Made by a program: the position numbers and the translations under genes | The notes under the pieces: generated by a model | Seen by the model: only the letters and a program-made list of their open reading frames with translations | Told to the model about the DNA's origin: nothing | The model's database searches: none | DNA from: Monoplex corrugatus | Taxonomy: Eukaryota > Mollusca > Gastropoda > Littorinimorpha > Ranellidae | Reading direction: 5' to 3' | Assembly (NCBI GenBank): GCA_030674185.1 | Contig: CM060312.1 | Location: forward strand, 27,814,835 to 27,834,834 | DNA: 20,000 bases | In this document: positions 1-7,938 of the stretch, piece by piece | Layout: each line of letters begins with the position of its first letter | Position numbering within the stretch: the stretch's first letter is position 1

Positions 1-22
1 ACATACACACACGCACTCATTG

Positions 23-80
<58 letters not shown>

Positions 81-88
81 GAGAGAGA

Positions 89-161
<73 letters not shown>

Positions 162-169
162 CGAGAGCG
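1..169. repeat. Compound (AC)n-(GA)n microsatellite
   Basis: An AC dinucleotide run (24-78) passes directly into a GA run (79-169) with a few GC interruptions. The long open frames here encode only Thr-His, Cys-Val, Arg-Glu or Ser-Leu repeats and are artefacts of the dinucleotide. Confidence 0.97.
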
Positions 170-465
170 TATAGGTGTGAAAAGAGTGAAAAAGGACACC
201 ACGCTGTGCCTGATTCGATAGAACCACAGGATTTGTTTGCGTTTTTGATATGTGTTAAGAGGTGCGGTGGGACCACTGAGCTGGGGGAGAGGAGGGAGAG
301 AAGAGGGGAGGAGGGCACCACTCAGCCCTTCTCACGTCACAACGACCGGTACCGTTACCTGCTTGTCACTGACAGGGTACAAGAGAAAGAGACAGAAGAA
401 AAAAAAAGACTGCAGGTATATACGACCCGTATCGAGTGTGCATAATGCATGCTGTTTGCACTATC
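170..465. other. Stretch without gene
   Basis: Mixed-composition DNA with short purine-rich patches (for example 282-310 and 380-410). No open frame has recognisable protein similarity, and no tRNA-like boxes were seen. Confidence 0.6.
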
Positions 466-586
466 TGGGTTAACGACCTGGGATCCCTTACTACCTTCTC
501 TCTGTCGTCGAATCAGTTTATAAACATGACAAACAAACAAAATGCAGCTTCTCCTTGTCGGTCTGGTCATAAAACAAGCGCTCTTT
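466..586. repeat. Unnamed dispersed repeat, copy 1
   Basis: This segment aligns by eye with 1222-1336 in the same orientation. Shared blocks in order are GGGTTA, a GACCT..GAT.CCTTA..AC block, a GTCGA-TC-GTTTA block, then TGCAG-T-CTCCTTGT and a TCTggTCATAAA-like block. The copies differ by many substitutions and small indels, as expected for an old interspersed repeat. The ends are uncertain, and the family is not one I can name. Confidence 0.55.
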
Positions 587-611
587 TATTTTTCAGGTGT
601 TCAGATTTTTT

Positions 612-942
612 TTTCGGACACATGTACGCACGCTATTTTATCTAACACTGTGCAGTCTGCATACGTCATCTTTGGTGGTGGGTGTACATGCTTGGGTGTT
701 TTCACGTTTTCATAGTCCACCCATTGGCATGACTTCCAGGATCGTTAACGTGCATATTCTATATATTCTGTATGCGTATACACACGAAGGGGGCTTAGGC
801 ACTGGCAGGTCTGCACACATCATGTAGAGCTGGGAGATTGGGAAAATCACCTTTTTATCTACAGGCGGAGGTGTCAAGGTGGACCTAACTGTACAGACTT
901 TCCGACTGGACGTTTCACGCTTACTCACTGGACTAACCCCCC
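612..942 (-). mobile_element. tRNA-derived SINE, copy 1 (degraded head)
   Basis: This aligns along its whole length with the SINE at 5510-6033. Shared blocks on the plus strand include TCTTTGGTGG, GGGTGTTTTCA, CATGACTT-C-GGATCG, AACGTGC, CACTGGCAGGT and TGCACACA. The tRNA-like head lies at the right-hand end (about 870-937), so the element reads on the minus strand. There the spacing relative to copy 2 is kept, but the A and B boxes are heavily mutated. A C-run begins at 937, just past the head. This copy has no MITE at about 851-861, where copy 2 carries one. It is probably inactive. Confidence 0.72.
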
Positions 943-965
943 CCCCCCTCCCCACTCCTTCCCCC
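937..965. repeat. Poly-C tract
   Basis: Twelve consecutive C (937-948) are followed by further C-rich sequence. It abuts the degraded SINE head. Confidence 0.9.
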
Positions 966-1221
966 GTCTAAAAACGACTTCTGAAAAGTGGTTACCAAGA
1001 AACACTCAAAGGTGCTGGATGGGATCCAGAGCAACAATGCCTCACCACAGACAGGACAACCAACTCCCAGCTCCCGACGGCACACGGCAGCCATTTCGCC
1101 AAGCAAAGGGAGCTGTCCTTACGCTGCATGACTCACTCCGACCCGGTTATCACTCATCTTGTTTACAAACCGAATGACAAGGTACGTACTGCCTGTGTAT
1201 CAGTGTGTCAAATACACCAGT
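966..1221. other. Stretch without gene
   Basis: Mixed-composition DNA. I see no coding similarity, RNA gene or repeat structure on either strand. Confidence 0.55.
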
Positions 1222-1336
1222 GGGTTATGACCTCGATTCCTTATCACTTTGCTCTTAGTCGATTCGGTTAAATACACGATAATCGACTGCAGTTGCTCCT
1301 TGTAAGAAGGTCTAATCATAAACCAACAACGTGTGA
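1222..1336. repeat. Unnamed dispersed repeat, copy 2
   Basis: Partner of 466-586 in direct orientation, with start-to-start spacing of about 755 bp. The best-preserved core is TGCAGTTGCTCCTTGT at about 1288-1303 with the following TCTAATCATAAA block. Because the SINE at 612-942 lies between the two copies, they could be two insertions or the arms of an old local duplication. Confidence 0.55.
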
Positions 1337-1590
1337 AACCTGATAAATTATACTCTTTGACAGTGACTGGCCCACGATCTGGAGTTTCTTCAAGGACTCG
1401 CTGCTCTTGGGCAACTGCATAAGCGCTCCACCCAAATCTGCCAGTGGTTATCTGCTAGACTCCTTGAGCCTGCCAAAAACTCTTTCACTGGCAACGTTCT
1501 GAAAAAGGGAGGGGAACAGAGCCTATGCGCCACTACCACCACCTCAACGCCTGGAGCATTAAGATGGGCGGCAAACATGCCAACTTGTCA
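1337..1590. other. Stretch without gene
   Basis: Mixed-composition DNA. A minus-strand open frame (1390-1578) shows no recognisable domain. It may include the body of the SINE whose head lies at 1591-1660, but I could not delimit it. Confidence 0.45.
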
Positions 1591-1660
1591 GTTGTGGGGT
1601 GGGATTAAACTCAAGACATGAAATTTTGAGTCCATTGCTCTATCAAAAGAGAAGCCAGAC
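1591..1660 (-). mobile_element. tRNA-like SINE head remnant
   Basis: Read on the minus strand, 1638-1656 gives a D-arm-like string ending GATAGAGC, close to the usual tRNA form with TAGAGC. The string GAGTTTAATCCC (1601-1612) sits where the T-arm/B box should be and resembles GGTTCGAATCC with substitutions. The order and spacing suit a pol III internal promoter. No good acceptor stem closes around it, so it is a SINE or tRNA-pseudogene remnant, not a functional tRNA. Confidence 0.45.
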
Positions 1661-1667
1661 CCTACGA

Positions 1668-1693
1668 AGAAAAGAAAGAAAGAAAGAAAGAAA
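1668..1693. repeat. (AAAG)n microsatellite
   Basis: About six AAAG units lie directly beside the tRNA-like head remnant. Confidence 0.9.
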
Positions 1694-1737
1694 ACTGTGC
1701 TAATATCAATTCAAAGACACCCCTCACACCCATCCAC

Positions 1738-1766
1738 AAGCACACCCACACACACCCACACACACA

Positions 1767-1825
<59 letters not shown>

Positions 1826-1835
1826 ACACCACACA
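1738..1835. repeat. (CA)n microsatellite
   Basis: Interrupted CA repeats, with an uninterrupted AC run at about 1770-1823. Flanking interruptions are ACCC and CCACACC variants. Confidence 0.97.
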
Positions 1836-2120
1836 TTACAGGTATCACGATTCAACCCATGTGCAGTGTGACACTGATTATAAAATGAAGAGAAAATGCC
1901 AAAGGTTGAGGCATAGGAGATGGAGGTGGAGAGGGCGAGGTGAAGAGGAGATGGGATTAACAACTTAAGATGGATGACGAGTCCAGGTATGCATCCTCCC
2001 ATCAAAGTATATATATATATATAAATCAATAACGGCAGGGCTACAGATGCGTTGTGCTGCGTGCTGTCTCTGAATCTATGGTTCTGCAATTTCTATCGTC
2101 TTGGCTTTTGCAGTACTCTT
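1836..2120. other. Stretch without gene, short TA array inside
   Basis: No coding similarity. A short TA array occurs at about 2008-2022; the rest is mixed composition. Confidence 0.55.
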
Positions 2121-2136
2121 CCCCCCCCCCCCCCCC
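2121..2136. repeat. Poly-C tract (16 C)
   Basis: Sixteen uninterrupted C on the plus strand. Confidence 0.95.
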
Positions 2137-2166
2137 TGAATCCTTTCTATCTCCACCTTATAAAAA

Positions 2167-2305
2167 GTGAGAGAGGGAGAGTGGAGAGAAGACGAAATGA
2201 CAAAGAGGGGGGCAGAAAACACTAGAGAGAGAAAGAGGGAGACAGAGAGGGAAAGAGAGAGAGAGAGAAGAGAGAGAGAGAGAAGAGAGAGAGAAGAAAG
2301 AAAAG
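2167..2305. repeat. GA-rich microsatellite
   Basis: An imperfect GA/GAA purine tract. The open frame through it encodes only Arg-Glu repeats. Confidence 0.92.
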
Positions 2306-2491
2306 GGAAAGTCAGTCAAATGAAAGGGAAACCAAATTTTGTCAAATCAATTTAAACATCAAATCTATGAAAGATTTTTTTTAAAGTTTACTTCTCGTAA
2401 TACTTTAACAAATGTTTCAGGCGCCACATCATAAAAAAAACTGGTCTCCACCGAGTGATCAGTAAAATATTCAAACCGTTCTCATCAATAG

Positions 2492-3462
2492 CACTTACTC
2501 TCAACCGCATACCTGACCTGTGGTGTTCCACAAGGATCTGTCCTTGGCCCTGTTCTTTTCACTCTTTACACCTCCCCCCTGTCCACCATCATCAACTCCC
2601 ATTCTATAAAACACCACTTCTATGCTGATGACACCCAACTTCAAGACAGTGACTCACCTGATAATATACAGCGCCTGTTGACTCGCACCACTGAGTGTTA
2701 CTCGGACATTAAGAACTGGATGACACACAATAGACTTCAGCTTAATGACGACAAAACAGAAGCTATCCTCATTGGCACCCGTCAGAAACTTTCTCAGCTG
2801 CCTCCTCTTTCTCTCCCATTATGTAACACATCAGTCCCAATTTCTGATTCAGCTAAAAACCTTGGTGTCTGCATTGACTCTACCCTCTCCATGAACAACT
2901 TTGTTACTCAAACTGCCAGATCCTGCTACTATCATCTCCATCGTATAAGGGCTGATCAGGAAGTATCTCTCTGTGGAAACAATGCAAAACTCGTTCTCTC
3001 CTTCATAATGTCTCGCATTGACTATTGCAATTCACTCCTGTCTGGTCTTCCTGCCTCCACCATTCACATCCTACAGCGCATTCAAAACAATGCTGTACGC
3101 CTTGTACTCAAAAAGAAAAAAGCTGACCACATATCTCCTCTCCTGGCACAACTTCACTGGCTCCCTGTATCAAAGCGCATACAGTACAAACTAGACACCA
3201 TGTGCTACAAAAGCCTCAATAACGCAGCCCCCGATTACCTGTCAAGCCTACTTGAGATCTATGTTCCCTCACGTACCCTCCGCTCTGCCTCCGATCCTCT
3301 GACTTTTCGCTTTCCACGCACTAAGCTCAATACCTATGGTCCACGAGCCTTCTCTGTTTCTGGTCCACTCTCCTGGAACAAACTTCCTCTCTCAGTCCGT
3401 CAGCAACTACTTTTGTCTCCTTCAAGTCCGCTCTCAAAACTCACCTTTTCTCCTCCGCATAA
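2492..3462 (+). pseudogene. LINE ORF2 reverse transcriptase, C-terminal part, frameshifted
   Basis: In a live element this protein copies RNA into DNA at a nicked chromosomal site. Counting from 2492, [11 protein letters not shown] (RT motif B region) falls at residues 10-20 and the catalytic YADD at residues 44-47 (2621-2632). The conserved blocks that follow are [57 protein letters not shown] (3152-3169) and [10 protein letters not shown]. The N-terminal endonuclease and the first RT motifs are absent. Near 3403-3411 the family's C-terminus moves to another frame, where [13 protein letters not shown] ends at TAA 3460-3462; without that shift the open frame runs on through the C-run to 3538. 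The first in-frame ATG (2678) lies after the YADD motif, so it is not a natural start. Truncation plus frameshift make it non-functional. Confidence 0.9.
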
Positions 3463-3632
3463 AATCCTAACCTCACTCAACCCCCCCCCCCCCCTCTCTG
3501 CAGCCTGTCTCCGCTCGGAGGGAATCACATGGTTATAATATATAATTGTATATGCTATGCTCTCTATAATTTTCCATTGGTTTTATTCTTGCTTTTATTG
3601 CTTTTATTCTTTCTCCCCATTTATAGCCATGC

Positions 3633-3732
3633 GTGTGTGGTGTGTGTGTGTGTGTGGTGTGTGGGTGTGTGTGTGTGGTGTGTGTGTGTCGTGTTGCGTG
3701 CGTGTGTGCGTGCGTGCGTGCGTGCGTGCTGC
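3633..3732. repeat. TG/TGCG-rich microsatellite inside the LINE 3' UTR
   Basis: TG, TGG and CGTG units lie between the LINE coding end and its 3' terminal GCGCTATATAAAT. Alternating purine-pyrimidine dominates, and the CGTG units at 3710-3728 are the most regular. Confidence 0.92.
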
Positions 3733-3895
3733 TGTGTGTCTGCTTCAGCGCTTAGATTTGATTTTATCAAGATTTTGCGCTATATAAATATTGTAATTAT
3801 TATTATTATTATATCTGACGTCACGCAAATCCCAGCACACAACGTCAACGATAAAAATCGTTTGACAGGAAAACACACGATACCGTCAAAGTGAT

Positions 3896-4079
3896 TTAAC
3901 CTTCTGACTCCTGCACCCTTTCCACCGACTGCAAAAACTTAACCCTTTGACTCCCTCACTTTATCCATGCAGGAAGCTGGTGGAGAGAGTGAGGGAGTCA
4001 AAAGCTTATGTTTTTGCTTTGCTAGCATGGTTGACAATGCATGATGCTGGTGGACAGGGTGCAGGAGTCAAAGGGTTAA
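3896..4079 (+). mobile_element. TTAA-flanked MITE (piggyBac-like), copy 1, full length
   Basis: A 184-bp element, counting the flanking TTAA at each end. The 31-bp ends (3896-3926 and 4049-4079) are inverted repeats matching at 28 positions; the right end read inward starts TTAACCCTTTGACTCC. TTAA targets and TTAACCCTTTG-type ends are characteristic of piggyBac-like elements. Inside, GCAAAAAC (3931-3938) pairs with GTTTTTGC (4010-4017) and encloses a second hairpin. The arms of that hairpin (about 3941-3966 and 3981-4006) repeat the terminal sequence, and an internal TTAA sits at 3939-3942. It has no coding capacity, so it would need a transposase in trans. It lies 84 bp past the LINE tail. 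Confidence 0.85.
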
Positions 4080-4154
4080 AATATGTTAGTGGAACGTATT
4101 ATTTTACTTTACGTTTCTGTTAGGAACATGACTGAACTCTGTGGAGAACCATGA

Positions 4155-4225
4155 TTCTTGGGTTACGGGACTCGAGCCCATGCAGCAATCAGCATATCCC
4201 CTAAGCGCCGCTAATAGCTTCAAAT
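4155..4225 (-). mobile_element. Possible tRNA-like SINE head remnant
   Basis: On the minus strand, GGGCTCGAGTCCC (4167-4179) fits the pol III B-box pattern GGTTCGANNCC with one change. Upstream in that direction, GCGGCGCTTAGGGGATATGC (4192-4211) could be a decayed A box. The spacing is plausible but no tRNA cloverleaf is convincing. Chance remains possible. Confidence 0.3.
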
Positions 4226-5219
4226 GCCAAAGAGACCGCTAACGGTTGGCGGGGGCCGACAGGAAGCTATGAATACCAATGAGGCCAAGGTCTCCATTCG
4301 GTCTGACGACGAGCACAACGCATGGAGGAGGTCGCCACAGTCGCTTCATTAGCCACGTCATACACCACACCCCGCACCCTCCTCTCCCAGTTTTCACAAA
4401 ATCTAAAACCATGGCGCCCGAAAAAATAAACGAATCTCTCGAGAGATTATGGTCCGCTCTCCGCCCCTTCCCCAAATCATTTTGTTTCCGGCTTCCAGCT
4501 CGCTGAACGCCATGACTGCTCATAAAGTTGGGCGCATTTGAGGCATGTTGTTAAAGTGCAATAACGAGAGGGGTCCCAGGGTTTTATGTCGTCTGCTCCG
4601 ATCGGTCACCCACGGGCACACCTCCGCCGAGGCAACAATTCCCCTCCTTGACATTCATTCTTGAGGCACGCAACAGGTTCCGTCAGCGTGTAGAAAACGT
4701 GACGGCGGTAGGCACACCAAGCTTGTCTGTGTAGTGGGTACATGAAAGTTTACTTACTACCGCTCCGCCAAAATAGCAACGCCTTTCTTTTACGACGTCA
4801 GTGTCCCACTCAGTGTCGCGTGGATGTCATACAACGAGTTCAAAGGCATTCCGAAGAGACAAAGGCCGCCCTTTGTTGATCAAAACAACAATGGCCCGAG
4901 CCCATTCAACTGACGCGCTAACGATGAATGAAATGAACAATCGCTCCTCGGGGTTGTAAAAGTCTCCAGACTGATTTATGTTCTCTGCGAACTAGACGTA
5001 AGCTCTTATTCTTAAAGACGGAGAATGTATAGCAGGTCCAAAGCAATGCTACCTGTGGCTGTTGTAAACTCTTACACAGGTTTATTGAGTCTTTTTCTGT
5101 TCTGTCACTGCACTCGGCAATGATAAATACTGTGCCTATCAATGCACTCTTTATCAGATAAATCGCCAAATCTCCGACGTTTTCGACGCGTCGTTTTAAC
5201 TCCGAGCCTGCATAACATG
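4226..5219. other. About 1 kb without gene
   Basis: Mixed, fairly GC-balanced DNA with no recognised protein. A well-placed ATG at 4411 (context AAAACCATGG) opens only 31 codons and has no known similarity. A perfect 16-bp palindrome, AATCTCTCGAGAGATT, lies at 4433-4448. If this region held a host regulatory or first-exon sequence I could not see it from the bases alone. Confidence 0.5.
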
Positions 5220-5500
5220 TTGATCTGTAATGTCCTTAGAACTACACCTATTTTCCCAGTATGATTGTCAGCACTATATACATTCCCTTCTGTGTATTTA
5301 AAACTGCATCCATATCCCCAGGTTTCCATCCATATTTTGATGTCGGTACTGTAATTATGCATGCCATCATGTTTCCAGTCTGATGCTGGTGTTGCATACA
5401 TTCTCTTCTGTGTCCGTAGAACTACGTCGGTGTTCCATTCAGTGTCCTTAAAACTACACCCATGTTCCTAATCAGAAGCCAGTGCTACACCCTTCCGATT
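5220..5500. repeat. Decayed tandem repeat, unit about 60 bp
   Basis: The motif CAGTcTGATGcTgGTgcT, followed by TaCATTC-CTTCTGTGTcC-TA-AACTaCacC and ATGTTCC, recurs with drift at about 5256, 5318, 5376 and 5468, with partial copies between. TGTCCTTAGAACTACACC (about 5230) and TGTCCTTAAAACTACACC (about 5445) are the clearest matching pair. It is probably an old minisatellite. Confidence 0.55.
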
Positions 5501-5509
5501 TTCTTAGAT

Positions 5510-6033
5510 ACGTGTATGCGCGTCGTATGTGTTGCCCGCACTTCGCCGGCACTGTGTTGCTGCATAGTCTGCACACTTCGTCTTTGGTGGGCGTGCGTGC
5601 TGGATGGGTGTTTTCAGATACTGCCATGACTTACGGGATCGCCAACGTGCGTATTTGATATTCTGCCTGCGTAGACATACGAACGGGATTCAAACACTGG
5701 CAGGTTTGCACACACACTGACTTGGGTGATCGGAATTTTTTTTTTTTAAATCCCATCTTAACTCTTTAACTCCCGCACCCTGTCCACTAGCATCCCGCAT
5801 TGTCCATCATGCTAGCAGAGCAAAAACAACCCTGTGACTTCCTCACCCTATTCACCAGCTTCCTACAGTGGAAAAGGTGAGGAAGTCAAAAGGTTATGTT
5901 TTTGCAGTTGGTGGATAGGGTACAAGAGTCAAAGGGTTAACCCAACAGGCAGGAGGCGCCCAGGTAGGATCGAATCCGGAAGTTCTGACCGGAAGTCTAA
6001 CGTTTACCCACCTGCACGATTACCGCGCCCTAC
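5510..6033 (-). mobile_element. tRNA-derived SINE, copy 2, interrupted by a MITE
   Basis: This is the same family as 612-942. Without the 183-bp MITE it is about 340 bp. On the minus strand it starts near 6030 with GGGCGCGGTAATCG, the remains of a tRNA acceptor end and A box. A B box, GGATTCGATCC (5967-5977), follows at the expected distance, then a body matching copy 1. Plus-strand landmarks are TCTTTGGTGG (5581-5590), AACGTGCGTATTTGATATTC and CACTGGCAGGTTTGCACAC. SINEs of this kind are transcribed by pol III and mobilised by a partner LINE. Mutated boxes and the insertion make this copy inactive. Confidence 0.82.
5758..5940 (-). mobile_element. TTAA-flanked MITE (piggyBac-like), copy 2, inserted in the SINE
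   Basis: A 183-bp element bounded by TTAA at 5758-5761 and 5937-5940. It aligns end to end with the reverse complement of 3896-4079, including both terminal repeats, the GCAAAAAC/GTTTTTGC pair and the inner hairpin, so the architecture is ancestral to both. Removing the element and one TTAA rejoins SINE sequence as AAATCCCATC-TTAA-CCCAACAGGC. This corresponds to the uninterrupted region at about 845-872 in SINE copy 1. The open frame crossing it (5834-6046) is not a gene. Confidence 0.87.
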
Positions 6034-6513
6034 AAACAGTATCTGATACGGTCTCTGATACGGTTTCAGTTATGAAATTTGAAGAAACCAGGACTTAATC
6101 GTTGTAAAAGGTCAAGTTTGTTCGACAATCCTGCAGCCCCGTGGTCAGCATTAAATCAAGAGGCGGGTGCTTGACTGAAATAGGGATGACTTCAAACAGA
6201 TACGGTTTCAAATCGGAAAAAAAAAAGAGTAAGAGAACTGATGAAGCAAGCATTGTCACGGCTCACTTTAAAAAAAAACATGATCCACAAGGCCGGCAGT
6301 TTGAATCAGGAACGATGGCCATCACATCGGAGTTAACATCGTAACGAGGTACTCACATGACAGACAACATCCTGTAACATAAGATGGCCAGATCTTCGTA
6401 CTCGATTAAACCCTGGCGAGATGAGAGCGATGGTATGACATCAAAGAGCCCATCAACTCTACTGTAACGACACCCTCGCCTTTATACTGACCAGAGGACA
6501 GACATGAGGGGCT
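6034..6513. other. Stretch without gene
   Basis: Mixed sequence with short duplicated words: CTGATACGGT occurs twice in 6043-6065, and GATACGGTTTCA occurs at 6057 and 6199. No coding or RNA-gene signal. Confidence 0.5.
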
Positions 6514-6545
6514 GGGGGGGGGGGGGGAGGGAGGGGAGAGAGAGA
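6514..6545. repeat. Poly-G tract with following G/GA-rich sequence
   Basis: Fourteen consecutive G (6514-6527), then AGGGAGGGGAGAG. It contains at least four G-runs in close succession and could form a G-quadruplex on the plus strand. Confidence 0.9.
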
Positions 6546-7082
6546 AAGCAGGGACGGTAGGCGAACAGAAACGATGTCAATGAGTGGATTTGTGTGTGGG
6601 AAAAATCAAGGCAGTAAGGAAGAGGTCTGGTGTTAACGTCTCTCATGTGTCCAAATGCTAACGGGTAGAGTGGCGGATGACCAGAGCCATCGCTAATAAA
6701 AACCAGCGCAAAGGTCAACAGTTTCAAAAGATACGGTACGCATCCACTCACTTGAAAGAAGCCGATGAAGGCAGTAAAAAAAGTCATCCCTACGTTTACC
6801 CTTCACCTTCAGGGAACTGAAGAAGCCAGCACCCACGCTACACGTTGAAAGGATGGGTCCTTCTGGCTGCCCTTATCAGTAAAGAAGCAAGGGGGGCAGA
6901 CGGCGGGTGGAGATTACCCGGGACGATAAAGATGATACTTCTGAGATCACAGAACCCAGGGAGTGCTGATGAGGATTCAGGGTCCATCAACAGGCAAAAA
7001 GACCTCGGTGGCCCCTTGGAAGGGACGCTGAAATGATATCTAAATTACGGTCAGTCTTGAGACAACACGAAAATCAGGAAGC

Positions 7083-7083
<1 letters not shown>
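6546..7083. other. Stretch without gene
   Basis: Mixed sequence. Open frames on both strands show no recognisable domain, and I see no repeats beyond isolated short words. Confidence 0.5.
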
Positions 7084-7144
<61 letters not shown>

Positions 7145-7231
7145 TAGAGCGACAGAGAGAGAGAGAGAGCGCACGCGCGTGTGTGTATATGTATGTGTGT
7201 GTATGTATGTGTGTATGTGTGTACATATGTC
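7084..7231. repeat. Compound (GA)n-(GT)n-(TATG)n microsatellite
   Basis: A GA run (about 7084-7170, with GCGA interruptions) passes through GCGCACGCGCG into GT/TATG repeats to about 7231. Confidence 0.95.
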
Positions 7232-7343
7232 TATCGAGTTGTCAAATGGGAACACGCACTACAAAACTGCTTTACCATTATTTTTGTTAATCATGCCCAA
7301 CTCACAATCTGTGAGAGCACAGGAAAGGTCGACCGATTCCATA

Positions 7344-7356
7344 CCCCCCCCCCCCC
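7344..7356. repeat. Poly-C tract (13 C)
   Basis: Thirteen uninterrupted C directly upstream of the ATTT/ATTC tetranucleotide array. Confidence 0.93.
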
Positions 7357-7492
7357 TCATTTTATTTATTAATTTATTTATCCATTAATCTATGTATTTA
7401 TTTATTTATTTATTTATTTATTCATTCATTCATTCATTCATTCATTCATTCATTCATTCATTCATTCATTCATTCATTCATTTATCTATTTA
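7357..7492. repeat. (ATTT)n-(ATTC)n tetranucleotide microsatellite
   Basis: Degenerate ATTT units lead to a regular TTTA run (about 7395-7422). A single T-to-C change then seeds a regular TTCA run (about 7421-7481). A few TTTATCTA units close it. Confidence 0.96.
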
Positions 7493-7499
7493 GTGGGGG

Positions 7500-7795
7500 A
7501 TGGGCACATAACAAGTCGATTAGCGTTTTTACGTGTACTCCTCGTTTTGTGGCAGTTGCGATATTGATTATTACCGATCAACTAGTGACTTCTTTGCGTT
7601 GACAAGCTGTAGGAGGTATCAATTTATCTTCAAATATCATTCAGAGCACATGTGGCGCTGTGTAACAAATATACATAGAAAACACCGTACACACAGTGTA
7701 TCTTTTAAATTAAGATCAACACTAAGCACGTACACCCTCCCCTGCTCCTACGGGTTTCTCTCTCACCAATCCACTCTAATTTTCTTCTTTCCTTC
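7500..7795. other. Stretch without gene
   Basis: Mixed, slightly AT-rich DNA. An open frame at 7533-7829 has no recognisable similarity. Confidence 0.5.
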
Positions 7796-7835
7796 TAAGA
7801 TTCTTCCTTCCTTCCTTCCTTCCGTCTGACCTTCC
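7796..7835. repeat. (TTCC)n microsatellite
   Basis: Short TTCC array, interrupted once, then drifting to TGCC units. Confidence 0.88.
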
Positions 7836-7897
7836 TTCCTGCCTGCCTATCGCTATTAATCATCACGCAATCCTTAAACCCAAGACGAACTCCTTTT

Positions 7898-7938
7898 ACA
7901 AAAAAACAAAAACAAAAACAAAAAACAAAACAAAAACT
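7898..7938. repeat. (CAAAAA)n A-rich repeat
   Basis: Units of CAAAA to CAAAAAA. It could be the tail of a decayed retroelement on the plus strand, but I recognised none upstream. Confidence 0.85.

Larger units (their letters stand above)
2492..3812 (+). mobile_element. 5'-truncated non-LTR retrotransposon (CR1/L2 group)
   Basis: A LINE remnant carries the 3' half of its reverse-transcriptase ORF, a 3' UTR and a tail. The coding part (2492-3462) is described separately. A 14-C run (3481-3494) and a TG-rich block (3633-3732) lie in the UTR. The element ends TTTTGCGCTATATAAAT followed by an ATT microsatellite to about 3812, a terminus of the kind seen in L2-like LINEs that end in short tandem repeats. 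The 5' edge is uncertain: similarity is clear from about 2516 and an in-frame TAG sits at 2489-2491. 5' truncation is the normal outcome of target-primed reverse transcription. No target-site duplication was evident. Placement in CR1/L2 rather than a neighbouring clade rests on motif style only. Confidence 0.88.

Noticed and set aside
1591..1660. Possible functional tRNA gene
   Set aside because: D-arm-like and T-arm-like strings exist, but no acceptor stem pairs and the B box has lost key bases. Called a SINE-head remnant instead.
3816..3823. TGACGTCA, a perfect CRE-type palindrome
   Set aside because: An 8-bp word just past the LINE tail with no promoter nearby; chance occurrence is likely.
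4433..4448. Perfect 16-bp palindrome AATCTCTCGAGAGATT
   Set aside because: Listed as an observation only. A single short palindrome in 20 kb without flanking repeats or target duplication gives no functional case.
4411..4506. ATG in good context (AAAACCATGG) opening 31 codons
   Set aside because: Too short, no recognisable similarity, and no splice-donor argument I could defend. A first coding exon cannot be excluded without transcript data.
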